Below, piece by piece: positions 52,998-60,256 of a DNA stretch of 64,000 nucleotides. Within the stretch, counting starts at the first letter, position 1. Each line of letters begins with the position of its first letter. Origin of the DNA: CAYNRE01 sp964399535 (lineage in GTDB: Bacteria; Planctomycetota; Planctomycetia; Pirellulales; CAYNRE01); NCBI GenBank assembly GCA_964399535.1, contig CAYNRE010000032.1, forward strand, positions 248,001-312,000, read 5' to 3'. The notes below the pieces were generated by a model that saw only the letters and a list, made by a program, of their open reading frames with translations, did not search any database and was not told the DNA's origin. The position numbers and the translations under genes are program-made.

Positions 52998-54181
52998 GTA
53001 ACGCGGCTCGGTTTGTGCTGGCCACGTGCCAGCGCGGGGCCGAAGCAGCCCTCAAGAACGAAATCGCCCAGCTCTGGCCCGATTGGCGGTTCAGCTTTTC
53101 GCGCCCTGGGTTTCTTACCTTCAAGCTCCCCGCCGAGTTGCTAATCGCTGAAGATTTCGAGCTCGGGTCCGTATTCGCCCGGGCCTATGGTTTCAGCCTG
53201 GGAACCGTGGCGGTCGCCAGCCCGCCGGTCGACGAGGTTGTGCCCGGCCCGGGGGAACCGTCGTCGCCGACTGGCACCGAAACGCCGAATCAGACCACCT
53301 CGGATTCCGATCGCGATGCCGATCGCGAGCCCCCCGCGCCGCACCCAAGCCAGACCGACCTGGCTGCCGCGGCCGCCGCGGTCTGGAACTTGGCGGGCGA
53401 GTTGCCGGTCGAGTGTGTCCATGTTTGGTCGCGCGACCGGTTTGCCGCGGGCTTCCACGGGTACGAACCGGGCCCAACTGCCGGAGACTCGCAGGCCCGC
53501 CAGCAGTTGCTCGCTGCCCGCCACTTGCCGGCCGACCAGCCGGCGCTGGCCAAGCCCGGGCAATTGGTTCTGGACTGCATTCGGACCGAGTCCAGCCAGT
53601 GGTGGGTCGGCTATCACCGCGCCTATCAGTGGGCCAGTTGCCGGCCGGGCGGATTTTTCGAACAACCGCTGCCCGAGCACGCCGTGTCGCGGGCCTATCT
53701 GAAAATGAGCGAGGCGCTGGCCTGGTCGCAGTTGCCGCTGCGGCCCGGCGAGTTAGCGGCCGAGATCGGCTGCGCCCCGGGGGGCAGCACCCAGGCGCTT
53801 CTGGATCGCGGGTTGCGGGTGCTGGGAATCGACCCCGCAAAGGTCGATCCGGCGGTACTCGAGCATCCGCAATTCACCTGGCTTCGCAAGCGCGGACACG
53901 AAGTTCGCCTGCGCGAGCTGCGAAAGGTTCGCTGGCTGTCGGCCGATTTAAACGTGGCGCCCGACTACACGCTCGACACCGTCGAGCGCATCGTCTGCTT
54001 TCCGCAGTCCGAGGTGCGGGGCCTGTTGCTCACGCTCAAGCTGCCCGATTGGCGACTCGCCGTCGCGGTGCCCGGTTACCTCAACCGAGTGCGCAGTTGG
54101 GGTTTTTCCCAGGTGCGCGCGCGGCAACTGCACCACAACCGACAAGAGATTTGCGTCGCGGCGCAGGGGCGCTCGCGCTGA
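52994..54181 (+). CDS. RlmM-like 23S rRNA ribose 2'-O-methyltransferase
   Basis: A 395-aa methyltransferase resembling RlmM, which methylates the ribose of C2498 in E. coli 23S rRNA using SAM. The N-terminal part (FVLATCQRGAEAALKNEIAQ, FSFSRPGFLTFKL) looks like a THUMP-type RNA-binding domain. The C-terminal half is FtsJ-like: EIGCAPGGSTQALLDRG is the SAM loop. The K-D-K-E tetrad is visible as Lys in RAYLKMSEAL, Asp in LSADLNVAP, Lys in LTLKLPDW and Glu in NRQEICV. An acidic/Pro-rich insertion of about 50 residues (about 85-130) lies between the domains. It starts inside the stop codon of the MMPL gene, so translation is coupled. Nothing else in the context speaks to rRNA. Confidence 0.82.
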   Translation: MSNAARFVLATCQRGAEAALKNEIAQLWPDWRFSFSRPGFLTFKLPAELLIAEDFELGSVFARAYGFSLGTVAVASPPVDEVVPGPGEPSSPTGTETPNQTTSDSDRDADREPPAPHPSQTDLAAAAAAVWNLAGELPVECVHVWSRDRFAAGFHGYEPGPTAGDSQARQQLLAARHLPADQPALAKPGQLVLDCIRTESSQWWVGYHRAYQWASCRPGGFFEQPLPEHAVSRAYLKMSEALAWSQLPLRPGELAAEIGCAPGGSTQALLDRGLRVLGIDPAKVDPAVLEHPQFTWLRKRGHEVRLRELRKVRWLSADLNVAPDYTLDTVERIVCFPQSEVRGLLLTLKLPDWRLAVAVPGYLNRVRSWGFSQVRARQLHHNRQEICVAAQGRSR

Positions 54182-54305
54182 CAAACTGAGCCCGCTCGGA
54201 TGGCTTCCCGCGACGAAAAAAGCCACGCCGACGGGGCGATGTAGGCAAACGCGCGGTCGGGGGCGTAGAATCGATGTCGAGGCCGTGAACGGGGTGGCTG
54301 GGAAG

Positions 54306-54332
54306 AATTGGTAAACCAAGTGTTGACCAATT
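54306..54332. promoter_or_regulatory. Dyad overlapping the ispE -35 box
   Basis: AATTGGT and ACCAATT form a perfect 7-bp inverted repeat with a 13-bp centre. The right arm covers the second half of TTGACC, so a protein bound here would block the promoter. Confidence 0.45.
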
Positions 54333-54351
54333 TACCAGGCATCGCTAAACT
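54323..54351 (+). promoter_or_regulatory. Promoter of ispE-spoVG
   Basis: TTGACC and TAAACT are separated by 17 bp in an AT-richer patch. A start near 54358 would give a 194-nt leader to ispE. Confidence 0.55.
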
Positions 54352-54371
54352 TCACGCCGAATTAATCCTGG

Positions 54372-54425
54372 GAGGGGCCAACCGATGGCGGTTCCTCTGC
54401 CCCTCGTTGGTGGGTGCGCCATCGG
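54372..54425 (+). ncRNA. Structured leader element upstream of ispE
   Basis: CCGATGGCG (54382-54390) and CGCCATCGG (54417-54425) form a perfect 9-bp stem. Alternatively GAGGGGC (54373-54379) pairs with GCCCCTC (54399-54405), which lies in the loop of the first stem, so the two pairings compete or form a pseudoknot. It matches no riboswitch class I know. Confidence 0.4.
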
Positions 54426-54551
54426 ACGTAGTCCAGCGGTTTCTTGTCCTCATTCTCGCGAGTCGGTGTTCACCACCAGGCAACGGAGTGTTCGGTCGTC
54501 AGGTCATCCCATTGTCTGATCCCTAGCAGCTTTTAGCAGGAACCGGGTGGA

Positions 54552-55469
54552 ATGCTCTTTACGAGATCAACCGCCGGGGTCGCGATCTTGGCGCCCGCCA
54601 AGCTCAACCTGTTTCTCGAGGTGCTGGGCAAGCGGAGCGATGGTCTGCACGAGATCGAAACCCTGATTTGCCCGATCGACCTGTACGACACGCTCACCGT
54701 CGTCCGGACCGAGGGGAACACGAATCGATTGACCTGGGTCGACTCGCGCCAACGCCTTTCCGTCGGCGGGCGCGATGAGCCCCTGCCGGTGGACCGGAGC
54801 AACCTGGTGTTGCGAGCACTCGACCGGCTGCAGCAGGCCAGCGGCGCGCAGCAGGGCTTGCAAGTGGAATTGGTGAAACGCATTCCCTGGGCTTCGGGGT
54901 TGGCGGGCGGCTCGAGCGATGCAGCCGCGGCCCTGGTGGCCGGCAATTTGCTTTGGGAGCTGAACTGGTCGCGCGAGCGGCTGGCCGAGCTCGCCGCGGA
55001 ACTGGGGAGCGACGTGCCCGTGTTTCTCGCCGGAGGGGCGGCCGTTTGCCGGGGGCGGGGCGAGCGCGTGACGAAGGTGGGGGGAATCTCCGGGCTTCAT
55101 TTCGTCGTGGTGCATCCGCCGCAAGGACTGTCGACGGCGGCGGTCTACGGTGCCTGCCGGCCGAGCGCCGCGCCGCGATCGGTTCAAGCAGTGACGGATG
55201 CCCTGGCCCGGGGGAATTTGCGACGGGCCGGGCAAGAGCTTCACAATCAGCTACAAGGGGCGGCGGCCAGACTGGCGCCGGCCATCGGAGAGTTATCGAG
55301 TTTGTTCGGGGGTCTCGACGTGGCGGGCCATCAGATGAGCGGCAGCGGTTCGAGCTACTTCGGTCTCTGCCGCAGTGCGCTGCATGCTCGCCACATCGCG
55401 GCAAGGTTGCGCGGCCAGGGCGTAGGACGCGTCTACGCCGTGCGCAGCTGCGCCAATGGCTCTTCCTAG
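54552..55469 (+). CDS. ispE: 4-diphosphocytidyl-2-C-methyl-D-erythritol kinase
   Basis: The 305-aa GHMP kinase of the MEP pathway that phosphorylates CDP-ME at the 2-OH with ATP to make isoprenoid precursors in the cytoplasm. N-terminal substrate part: LAPAKLNLFLEVLGKRSDG, with the catalytic Lys. The ATP loop is PWASGLAGGSSDAAAALVA; SDVPVFLAGGAAVCRGRGE and MSGSGSSYFGLC complete the GHMP motifs. The length is normal. GGGTGG lies before the ATG at 54552. It has its own promoter candidate behind a dyad and a structured leader. The SpoVG-like gene follows after 18 bp, an arrangement echoed in Bacillus where ispE and spoVG are near neighbours. Confidence 0.96.
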   Translation: MLFTRSTAGVAILAPAKLNLFLEVLGKRSDGLHEIETLICPIDLYDTLTVVRTEGNTNRLTWVDSRQRLSVGGRDEPLPVDRSNLVLRALDRLQQASGAQQGLQVELVKRIPWASGLAGGSSDAAAALVAGNLLWELNWSRERLAELAAELGSDVPVFLAGGAAVCRGRGERVTKVGGISGLHFVVVHPPQGLSTAAVYGACRPSAAPRSVQAVTDALARGNLRRAGQELHNQLQGAAARLAPAIGELSSLFGGLDVAGHQMSGSGSSYFGLCRSALHARHIAARLRGQGVGRVYAVRSCANGSS

Positions 55470-55487
55470 GCGACAAGGAGCGCGGCC

Positions 55488-56198
55488 GTGGAGATCAGCG
55501 AGGTCCGCATCAAGCTGGTCGAGGAAGCCGGCGATCGGCTGCAGGCTTTCTGTTCGATCACGTTCGATGATTGCTTCGTCATTCGTGATCTGAAAATCAT
55601 CGAAGGTACTCACGGCCCGTTTGTGGCCATGCCCAGCCGCAAGCTCACCTCGCGCTGTCCCCAGTGCGGCTGCAAGAACCATCTGCGCGCCCCCTACTGC
55701 AATCAGTGCGGCTTGCGGCTCAAGGATGATCGTGCCATCAAAGATGCCTCGGGCCGCACGAAGCTATACGCCGATATCGCTCACCCGATCAATTCGCGGT
55801 GTCGCGAGATGATTCAAGACCGCATCATCCGCGCCTACCACGAGGAGTTGGAGAAGGCCAAGCTCCCGGGCTACGTATCGAACTACGACGAGTTCGACGC
55901 GGGCGAGGATTTCGATGGTTTGGACGATTTCCATCATCCGCACCCGGCGTCGTCGCATTCTCGGCCGTTGACCGAGGCGCCCTCTCCGGCGGGGCCCGTC
56001 GGAGAGACGACCGAAGTGCAGCCGGCCGAGCCGCGGCCCCGCGGACCACACCGCAGCCCAGCGGCTCAGACGGGGAACCGCCCCCCCTCGGGGCGCGAAG
56101 GACCCCACCATCGCACGCCGACGCCTGCTCCGAGCCAGCCTCCGGCTCAGGCCCCGCAAGACCGACCGACCGGTGGGTTCGGGGCCGGGATACTCTAG
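55488..56198 (+). CDS. SpoVG-domain protein with inserted zinc ribbon
   Basis: A 236-aa cytoplasmic protein. Residues 1-50 (ISEVRIKLVEEAGDRLQAF, TFDDCFVIRDLKIIEG, PFVAMPSRK) and 93-120 (YADIAHPINSRCREMIQDRI) are together the complete SpoVG fold, a small nucleic-acid-binding domain that regulates gene expression in many bacteria. Between them, in the loop that is short in ordinary SpoVG, about 40 residues are inserted with Cys57-x2-Cys60 and Cys71-x2-Cys74, a zinc ribbon. After residue 125 come an acidic piece (EFDAGEDFDGLDDF) and a 100-residue Pro/Arg/His-rich tail. GTG at 55488 follows AAGGAG. It is co-transcribed with ispE. The tail and ribbon suggest extra RNA or protein binding. Confidence 0.88.
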   Translation: MEISEVRIKLVEEAGDRLQAFCSITFDDCFVIRDLKIIEGTHGPFVAMPSRKLTSRCPQCGCKNHLRAPYCNQCGLRLKDDRAIKDASGRTKLYADIAHPINSRCREMIQDRIIRAYHEELEKAKLPGYVSNYDEFDAGEDFDGLDDFHHPHPASSHSRPLTEAPSPAGPVGETTEVQPAEPRPRGPHRSPAAQTGNRPPSGREGPHHRTPTPAPSQPPAQAPQDRPTGGFGAGIL

Positions 56199-56516
56199 CC
56201 GGCCCTCCGAAGCATCGGGCTCGCCGTGGTTCGCGGCAGCCCGCCAAGTGGCGGTTTGGCTTGGTTTGGGCGATGCGTAAGGGCGCTTCGCCCTCTCTCG
56301 GGGGCCCCATTGCTGGCTTATTTTCGCGAGGTGTATTAGTCTGGTGGAAAGGGGGAGAGTCCCTGGGCCGGGCTTGAGATTCGTGTGGGAACCGGCCGAC
56401 GGGGGGGAGTTTTTCGTCCACAACCGGTCCCTTTCCGCTAACGCGCCTTGGGCCAGCAATCTCCCCTGCGCCTGGGCTCGGCCTGCACCGTAGTGTTGCA
56501 CCTGGAATCGGCCACG
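56199..56516. other. Gap before the CAP-domain gene
   Basis: No gene. A 6-bp hairpin AGGGCG-CTT-CGCCCT lies at 56280-56294 about 80 bp past the SpoVG-like stop and may end that transcript. A promoter candidate lies at 56310-56339. Confidence 0.4.
56310..56339 (+). promoter_or_regulatory. Promoter candidate of the CAP-domain gene
   Basis: TTGCTG and TATTAG are separated by 18 bp. The leader to the ATG at 56517 would be about 170 nt. Confidence 0.4.
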
Positions 56517-57836
56517 ATGACCAACGGAACGGACCCCATTCTGTCACCTCGACTGCGCCGTTTTTGGGCACTGGCCCTGCTGCTGTTCGTTCAAACGCTC
56601 GCGGTGCGGCCGCTTTGGGGGGCGATTCCCACGAGCGATGAGCAGTACCTGTTGGAACTGGTGAACCGGTTCCGAATGGACCCGGCCAACGAGCTGGCGC
56701 GGCTGGTGAATATCAACCCCACCAGTCCGGCCACTTGGGGCAGCCCGCGCAGCGACGATGGCGACGTCAACTCGGCCCTGATCTATTTCGGGGTCAGTGC
56801 CGATCTGCTCACCACTCAATTCTCGACGCTGGTGCCCGCCCAGCCGCTGGCCTGGAATTCCAGCCTGAACTCGAGCGCCACAACGCACAACCTGCTGATG
56901 ATCGCCAACGACGACCAGCAGCACAATTTTCCGGGCGAGCCCTCGCTGCTGCAGCGCGTGCAAAACGCCGGCTATGTCTTCTCCGGAGGCGGATCGGTCG
57001 CCGAAAACATTTACGCCTACACCGATTCCGTATTCTATGGCCATGCGGGTTTCGTAATCGATTGGGGGTTCGGGTCCGGCGGCATTCAAAGCCCGCCCGG
57101 CCATCGCAACGCCTTGATGAATAATAACTATCGCGAGATCGGCATTTCGATTCTGTCCGAGACCAGCCCCTTGACCGATGTGGGGCCGCTGCTGGTGACT
57201 CAGCACCTGGCCCGGGCCAACTCAATCGGCCCCTTTCTGACCGGCGTGGCGTTTACCGACGCCGTGCTCGACGACGATTTCTACACGCCTGGCGAAGGCT
57301 TAGGGGGCATCGCCGTCAATATCTTCGCGGCCAATACCAATACCCTCATCAAATCGACCACCACCTGGGAGAGCGGGGGCTATGGCTTGACGCTCAGCCC
57401 CGGGCTGTACGACGTGGTCGCGACCGACCCGCGACTGCACGGCACGGTTCGCTTCGACGACGTTTCCGTTTCGTCGCTGAATGTAAAGCTCGACTTCTTG
57501 CCCGGCGGTCTGGTGGGCGACGCCAACGGCGATGGGTTGGTGGGGGCGGCCGACTATGCGATTTGGGCCGCGCAATTTGGCCAAACCGCGAGCGGATTAT
57601 CGGCCGATTTCGATGGCAACGGCAGCGTCGGCAGCGGCGATTACACGCTCTGGGCCGCCAACTTCACCACCGGCGCGGGCGGAGCCCAAGGCGCTACGGG
57701 CGGCGCCGGTTCGGCCGCCGCTGCCTTTTCAGCCAGCGTGCCCGAACCTGCCGCGGGCTGGCTCTTGGCGCTGGGGAGCCTGGCACTCTTCGGACCGGCA
57801 GCCCGGTCGTTCGCACAACGGCGCGGTCGCGGTTGA
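56517..57836 (+). CDS. CAP/SCP-domain protein with dockerin-like repeats and PEP-CTERM anchor
   Basis: A 439-aa surface or secreted protein. Signal peptide at about 15-36. The CAP (SCP/PR-1) domain spans about 40-215, opening with YLLELVNRFRMDPANELARL, then a LAWNSSLNSSATTHNLLM helix, VAENIYAYTD and PPGHRNALMNNNYREIGI; in this superfamily such residues form a cleft that may bind metal or lipids. A beta domain follows (FTDAVLDDDFYTPGEGLGGI). A pair of EF-hand-like dockerin motifs, GDANGDGLVGAADYAIWAAQ and SADFDGNGSVGSGDYTLWAA, precede the tail VPEPAAGWLLALGSLALFGP plus RRGRG, a PEP-CTERM signal for exosortase processing. ATG at 56517 begins the signal sequence. The B12-riboswitch locus starts directly downstream. 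Confidence 0.88.
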   Translation: MTNGTDPILSPRLRRFWALALLLFVQTLAVRPLWGAIPTSDEQYLLELVNRFRMDPANELARLVNINPTSPATWGSPRSDDGDVNSALIYFGVSADLLTTQFSTLVPAQPLAWNSSLNSSATTHNLLMIANDDQQHNFPGEPSLLQRVQNAGYVFSGGGSVAENIYAYTDSVFYGHAGFVIDWGFGSGGIQSPPGHRNALMNNNYREIGISILSETSPLTDVGPLLVTQHLARANSIGPFLTGVAFTDAVLDDDFYTPGEGLGGIAVNIFAANTNTLIKSTTTWESGGYGLTLSPGLYDVVATDPRLHGTVRFDDVSVSSLNVKLDFLPGGLVGDANGDGLVGAADYAIWAAQFGQTASGLSADFDGNGSVGSGDYTLWAANFTTGAGGAQGATGGAGSAAAAFSASVPEPAAGWLLALGSLALFGPAARSFAQRRGRG

Positions 57837-57918
57837 ACGTAGTGGTCCAAGTCGGTTCCGCAGGGCCCTTTGCGCGGTGCGCGCCAACCGCGCGAAAACG
57901 GATTCCGCGGGCTTCGGT

Positions 57919-57947
57919 TTGACAACCGCTCGGCCACGCACTAATCT
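57919..57947 (+). promoter_or_regulatory. Consensus promoter of the cobalamin-riboswitch operon
   Basis: A perfect TTGACA and TAATCT are separated by 17 bp. Transcription should start about 57954, five bases before the P1 stem of the riboswitch, so the aptamer opens the transcript. Confidence 0.75.
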
Positions 57948-57958
57948 CTGGCCTAGTT

Positions 57959-58160
57959 GCGTTGGTGTGCCCGGCCCACTCGCTGTGGTCTGGGCGAAAC
58001 AGGGAACTCCGGTGTAATTCCGGGACGGCCCCGCCGCTGTAACCGAGCGTTGGAAGATCGCCCTCATTCTTAAGAGCCATTACCTGAGCGAGCAACTTGC
58101 TTGCGACGGTGAGAAGGCCGGGGTGGGTCGAAGCTCGGCAGTCAGAAGACCTACCAACGC
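57959..58160 (+). ncRNA. Cobalamin (B12) riboswitch aptamer
   Basis: A complete cobalamin riboswitch of about 202 nt. The conserved core reads in order: AGGGAACTCCGGTG, TTCCGGGACGGCCCCGCCGC followed by TGTAACCG, GAGAAGGCCGGGG, and the B12 box GCAGTCAGAAGACCTACC. The closing P1 stem is perfect: GCGTTGGT (57959-57966) with ACCAACGC (58153-58160). Binding of adenosyl- or other cobalamin normally lowers expression of the genes behind it. The first gene downstream starts 256 nt after the aptamer; a CCGCG-CTCG-CGCGG hairpin (58387-58400) stands four bases before its ribosome binding site and could be part of the expression platform. No poly-U terminator is seen. Confidence 0.94.
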
Positions 58161-58415
58161 GGGACGGGAGTCGGCTGCGAGGGCGGCGGACTCATCGAAA
58201 TCGTGTGGCGCATGGCGCGCGGCCGGGGGCTAAGCACCCCGAAGCTCGAGCCCTGCGACTCGCAAGGATCGCTAATCCAGCGCCCGCTCGGTTCTGGTCG
58301 ATTTCGCGCTTGGCCTTTGCGCAGGCGCGCACCGCCACGGCAATTCCCGCGCGCAAGGCCCGGGAAGCACCGCCGCGTCGACCGAGCCGCGCTCGCGCGG
58401 AGCGAGGAGGTCGCG

Positions 58416-59294
58416 ATGGGGTCCGGTTCTTCCGGCGGCGGGCGAAGCTCTGCCGCGGCCAGCTCATCCACCCGCTCGGTGTGCCGCCTCGGCCCTGGGG
58501 CGAGCCAGGCTCCCGGCGGCTTTTCGCTGATCGAACTACTGGTCGTCGTCGCGCTGATCGGAATGCTCATCGGGCTGCTGCTGCCGGCCGTGCAGGCGGC
58601 TCGCGAAGCGGCCCGACGCAAGCAGTGCCTGAACCACCTGCGACAACTAGGGCTGGCGCTGCACAACTACCACTCGGCGCTCGGCTCGTTTGCCGTGGGC
58701 TGCGTGGAGTTTCGGGCGGTGCCCAGCCAAACCCAACGGCGGCAACTCGCCTGGTCGGCCCTGGTGCTGCCCTACCTGGAGCAAGCGGGCCTGCACGAGC
58801 AGATCGATTTCACGGTGCCCTTCGATAGCCCCCTCAATGCGACGGCGGCGGCCACGGTGCTGCCGGTTTACCTCTGTCCCAGCACGCCCCGGACCAGTTT
58901 TCGGGTGCAAGGACGGGGGGCCTGCGACTACGGCGGCATCTTTGGCGAACGAATCACTTCGCCCAACAACCCTCCCAAGGGAATGATGCTATACGAGCGG
59001 GCCATCTCGGCCCGGCATGTCACCGACGGCCTTTCGCAAACCCTGCTGGTCGGTGAAGACTCGGGCTTTCAAGACGGCCAATGGATCAACGGCCGAAACC
59101 TGTTCGATCAGGCCTTCCCGATTCACAAGGCTCCGCCCTTCGAAAACGATCTGCGGAGCGAGCATCCTCGGGGAGTGAATTGCCTTTGGGCCGACGGTTC
59201 TGCCCGGTTCTTGGCGGATTCAACTCCCGGGCCGGTGCTGGCGGCGCTTTGTACCCGCGCCGGGAGCGAAACGGTTGGCCCCCCCGCCGACTAA
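58416..59294 (+). CDS. DUF1559 prepilin-like protein under B12 riboswitch control
   Basis: A 292-aa type IV pilin-like protein of the DUF1559 family, which is greatly expanded in planctomycetes. The prepilin cleavage site and transmembrane helix are GGFSLIELLVVVALIGMLIG (34-53; cut between Gly35 and Phe36, Glu40 at mature position 5). A globular beta-rich part follows (LCLNHLRQLGLALHNYHSAL region) and the C-terminal HX9DG signature is present, with His250, Asp260 and Gly261 in HPRGVNCLWADG. AGGAGG five bases before the ATG at 58416 fixes the start; upstream in-frame codons are not protein-like. It is the first gene after the cobalamin riboswitch. A role in displaying or guiding a B12-binding partner is inference. 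Confidence 0.9.
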   Translation: MGSGSSGGGRSSAAASSSTRSVCRLGPGASQAPGGFSLIELLVVVALIGMLIGLLLPAVQAAREAARRKQCLNHLRQLGLALHNYHSALGSFAVGCVEFRAVPSQTQRRQLAWSALVLPYLEQAGLHEQIDFTVPFDSPLNATAAATVLPVYLCPSTPRTSFRVQGRGACDYGGIFGERITSPNNPPKGMMLYERAISARHVTDGLSQTLLVGEDSGFQDGQWINGRNLFDQAFPIHKAPPFENDLRSEHPRGVNCLWADGSARFLADSTPGPVLAALCTRAGSETVGPPAD

Positions 59295-59383
59295 ATCGCC
59301 GCTTACCACCGCGCGGTCAAGCAGACGGCGCGACGAGTCCGATTCACCCTGACCACCCAACTACCGAGCTAGGAGTTCAAACC

Positions 59384-60256
59384 ATGCCCCGTTTGCCAGT
59401 TCTGTTGCCGATTCTTGCCTGGGCTCTGCTGGCTCTTTCATCGAGCGCGCCGCGGGCCGCAACCCTGGTCGTCGACTTCGAGGAGCTACCGCTGCCGGCC
59501 GGCGTCAACTATTTCAACGGCTCTGACTTCGCCGGGGGGTATTCGTCGCAGGGGGTGAAGTTCAGCAATACTTATACCGATTTTGGGTCCTTCCAGTCCT
59601 GGTCGGGCTGGGCCTACTCTCGAGAAACCGACGTGACCACGCCCGGTTACACGAACCAGTACAGCGCCTTCGTTCCCACTCAGGGCGGCGGGGTGGACGG
59701 TTCCTCACGCTACGGCGTGGCCTATGTATCGGCCTACGACCCACTGCCGATGATCGAACTACCCGGCGGATACCGGGCCAGCCGGGTGCGGCTGACCAAC
59801 ACGACCTACGCGGCGCTCTCGATGCGCGATGGCGACGGTTTCGCCAAGAAGTTTGGCGGCCCCACCGGAGAAGACGGCGACCTGCTTCGCCTGATCATCG
59901 AGGGCCAAAATGCACAGGGCCAGGTGGTGGGGACCGTTGAGTATTTGCTGGCCGACTACCGCAATACCACCCCCAACGACTACATCATCGACCGTTGGGC
60001 CCCCGTCGACCTGGACGGCTTGGGCAACGCTACCAAGCTCGTATTCCGCATGGAATCGACCGACGTCGACCCGGTGCTGGGCATCAATACGCCCACCTAC
60101 TTCGCCCTGGATAACCTGGAGTTGGTGCCGATTTCCGTTCCGGAACCAGGCACGGCCGCGCTGCTGGCGGTGGCAATGGCGCTGGGGGCCGGCTACAGTG
60201 TGCGGCGTAGCCGCCGGGCCGACACCCATGACGCATTCTCCCGCTCACGAGCATAA
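59384..60256 (+). CDS. DUF4465 protein with PEP-CTERM anchor, putative cobamide-binding
   Basis: A 290-aa exported protein. Signal peptide about 1-25 (ends SSAPRA). DUF4465 fills about 28-250: VDFEELPLPAGVNYFNGSDF, QSWSGWAYSRETDVTTPGYT, NQYSAFVPTQGG, RVRLTNTTYAALSMRDGDGF, AKKFGG, GTVEYLLADYRNTTPNDYII and INTPTYFALDNLELV are its characteristic blocks. The tail VPEPGTAALLAVAMALGAGY plus SVRRSRR is a PEP-CTERM sorting signal, so the protein is processed at the membrane. As I recall, Bacteroides BtuH, a B12-binding surface protein, belongs to this family. AGGAG before the ATG at 59384 supports the start. The methyltransferase gene overlaps its end by 29 bp. Confidence 0.92.
   Translation: MPRLPVLLPILAWALLALSSSAPRAATLVVDFEELPLPAGVNYFNGSDFAGGYSSQGVKFSNTYTDFGSFQSWSGWAYSRETDVTTPGYTNQYSAFVPTQGGGVDGSSRYGVAYVSAYDPLPMIELPGGYRASRVRLTNTTYAALSMRDGDGFAKKFGGPTGEDGDLLRLIIEGQNAQGQVVGTVEYLLADYRNTTPNDYIIDRWAPVDLDGLGNATKLVFRMESTDVDPVLGINTPTYFALDNLELVPISVPEPGTAALLAVAMALGAGYSVRRSRRADTHDAFSRSRA

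Noticed and set aside
58203..58415. Upstream extension of the DUF1559 frame by 71 codons
   Set aside because: Arg/Pro-rich and incompatible with a prepilin leader; the ATG at 58416 has a perfect AGGAGG.
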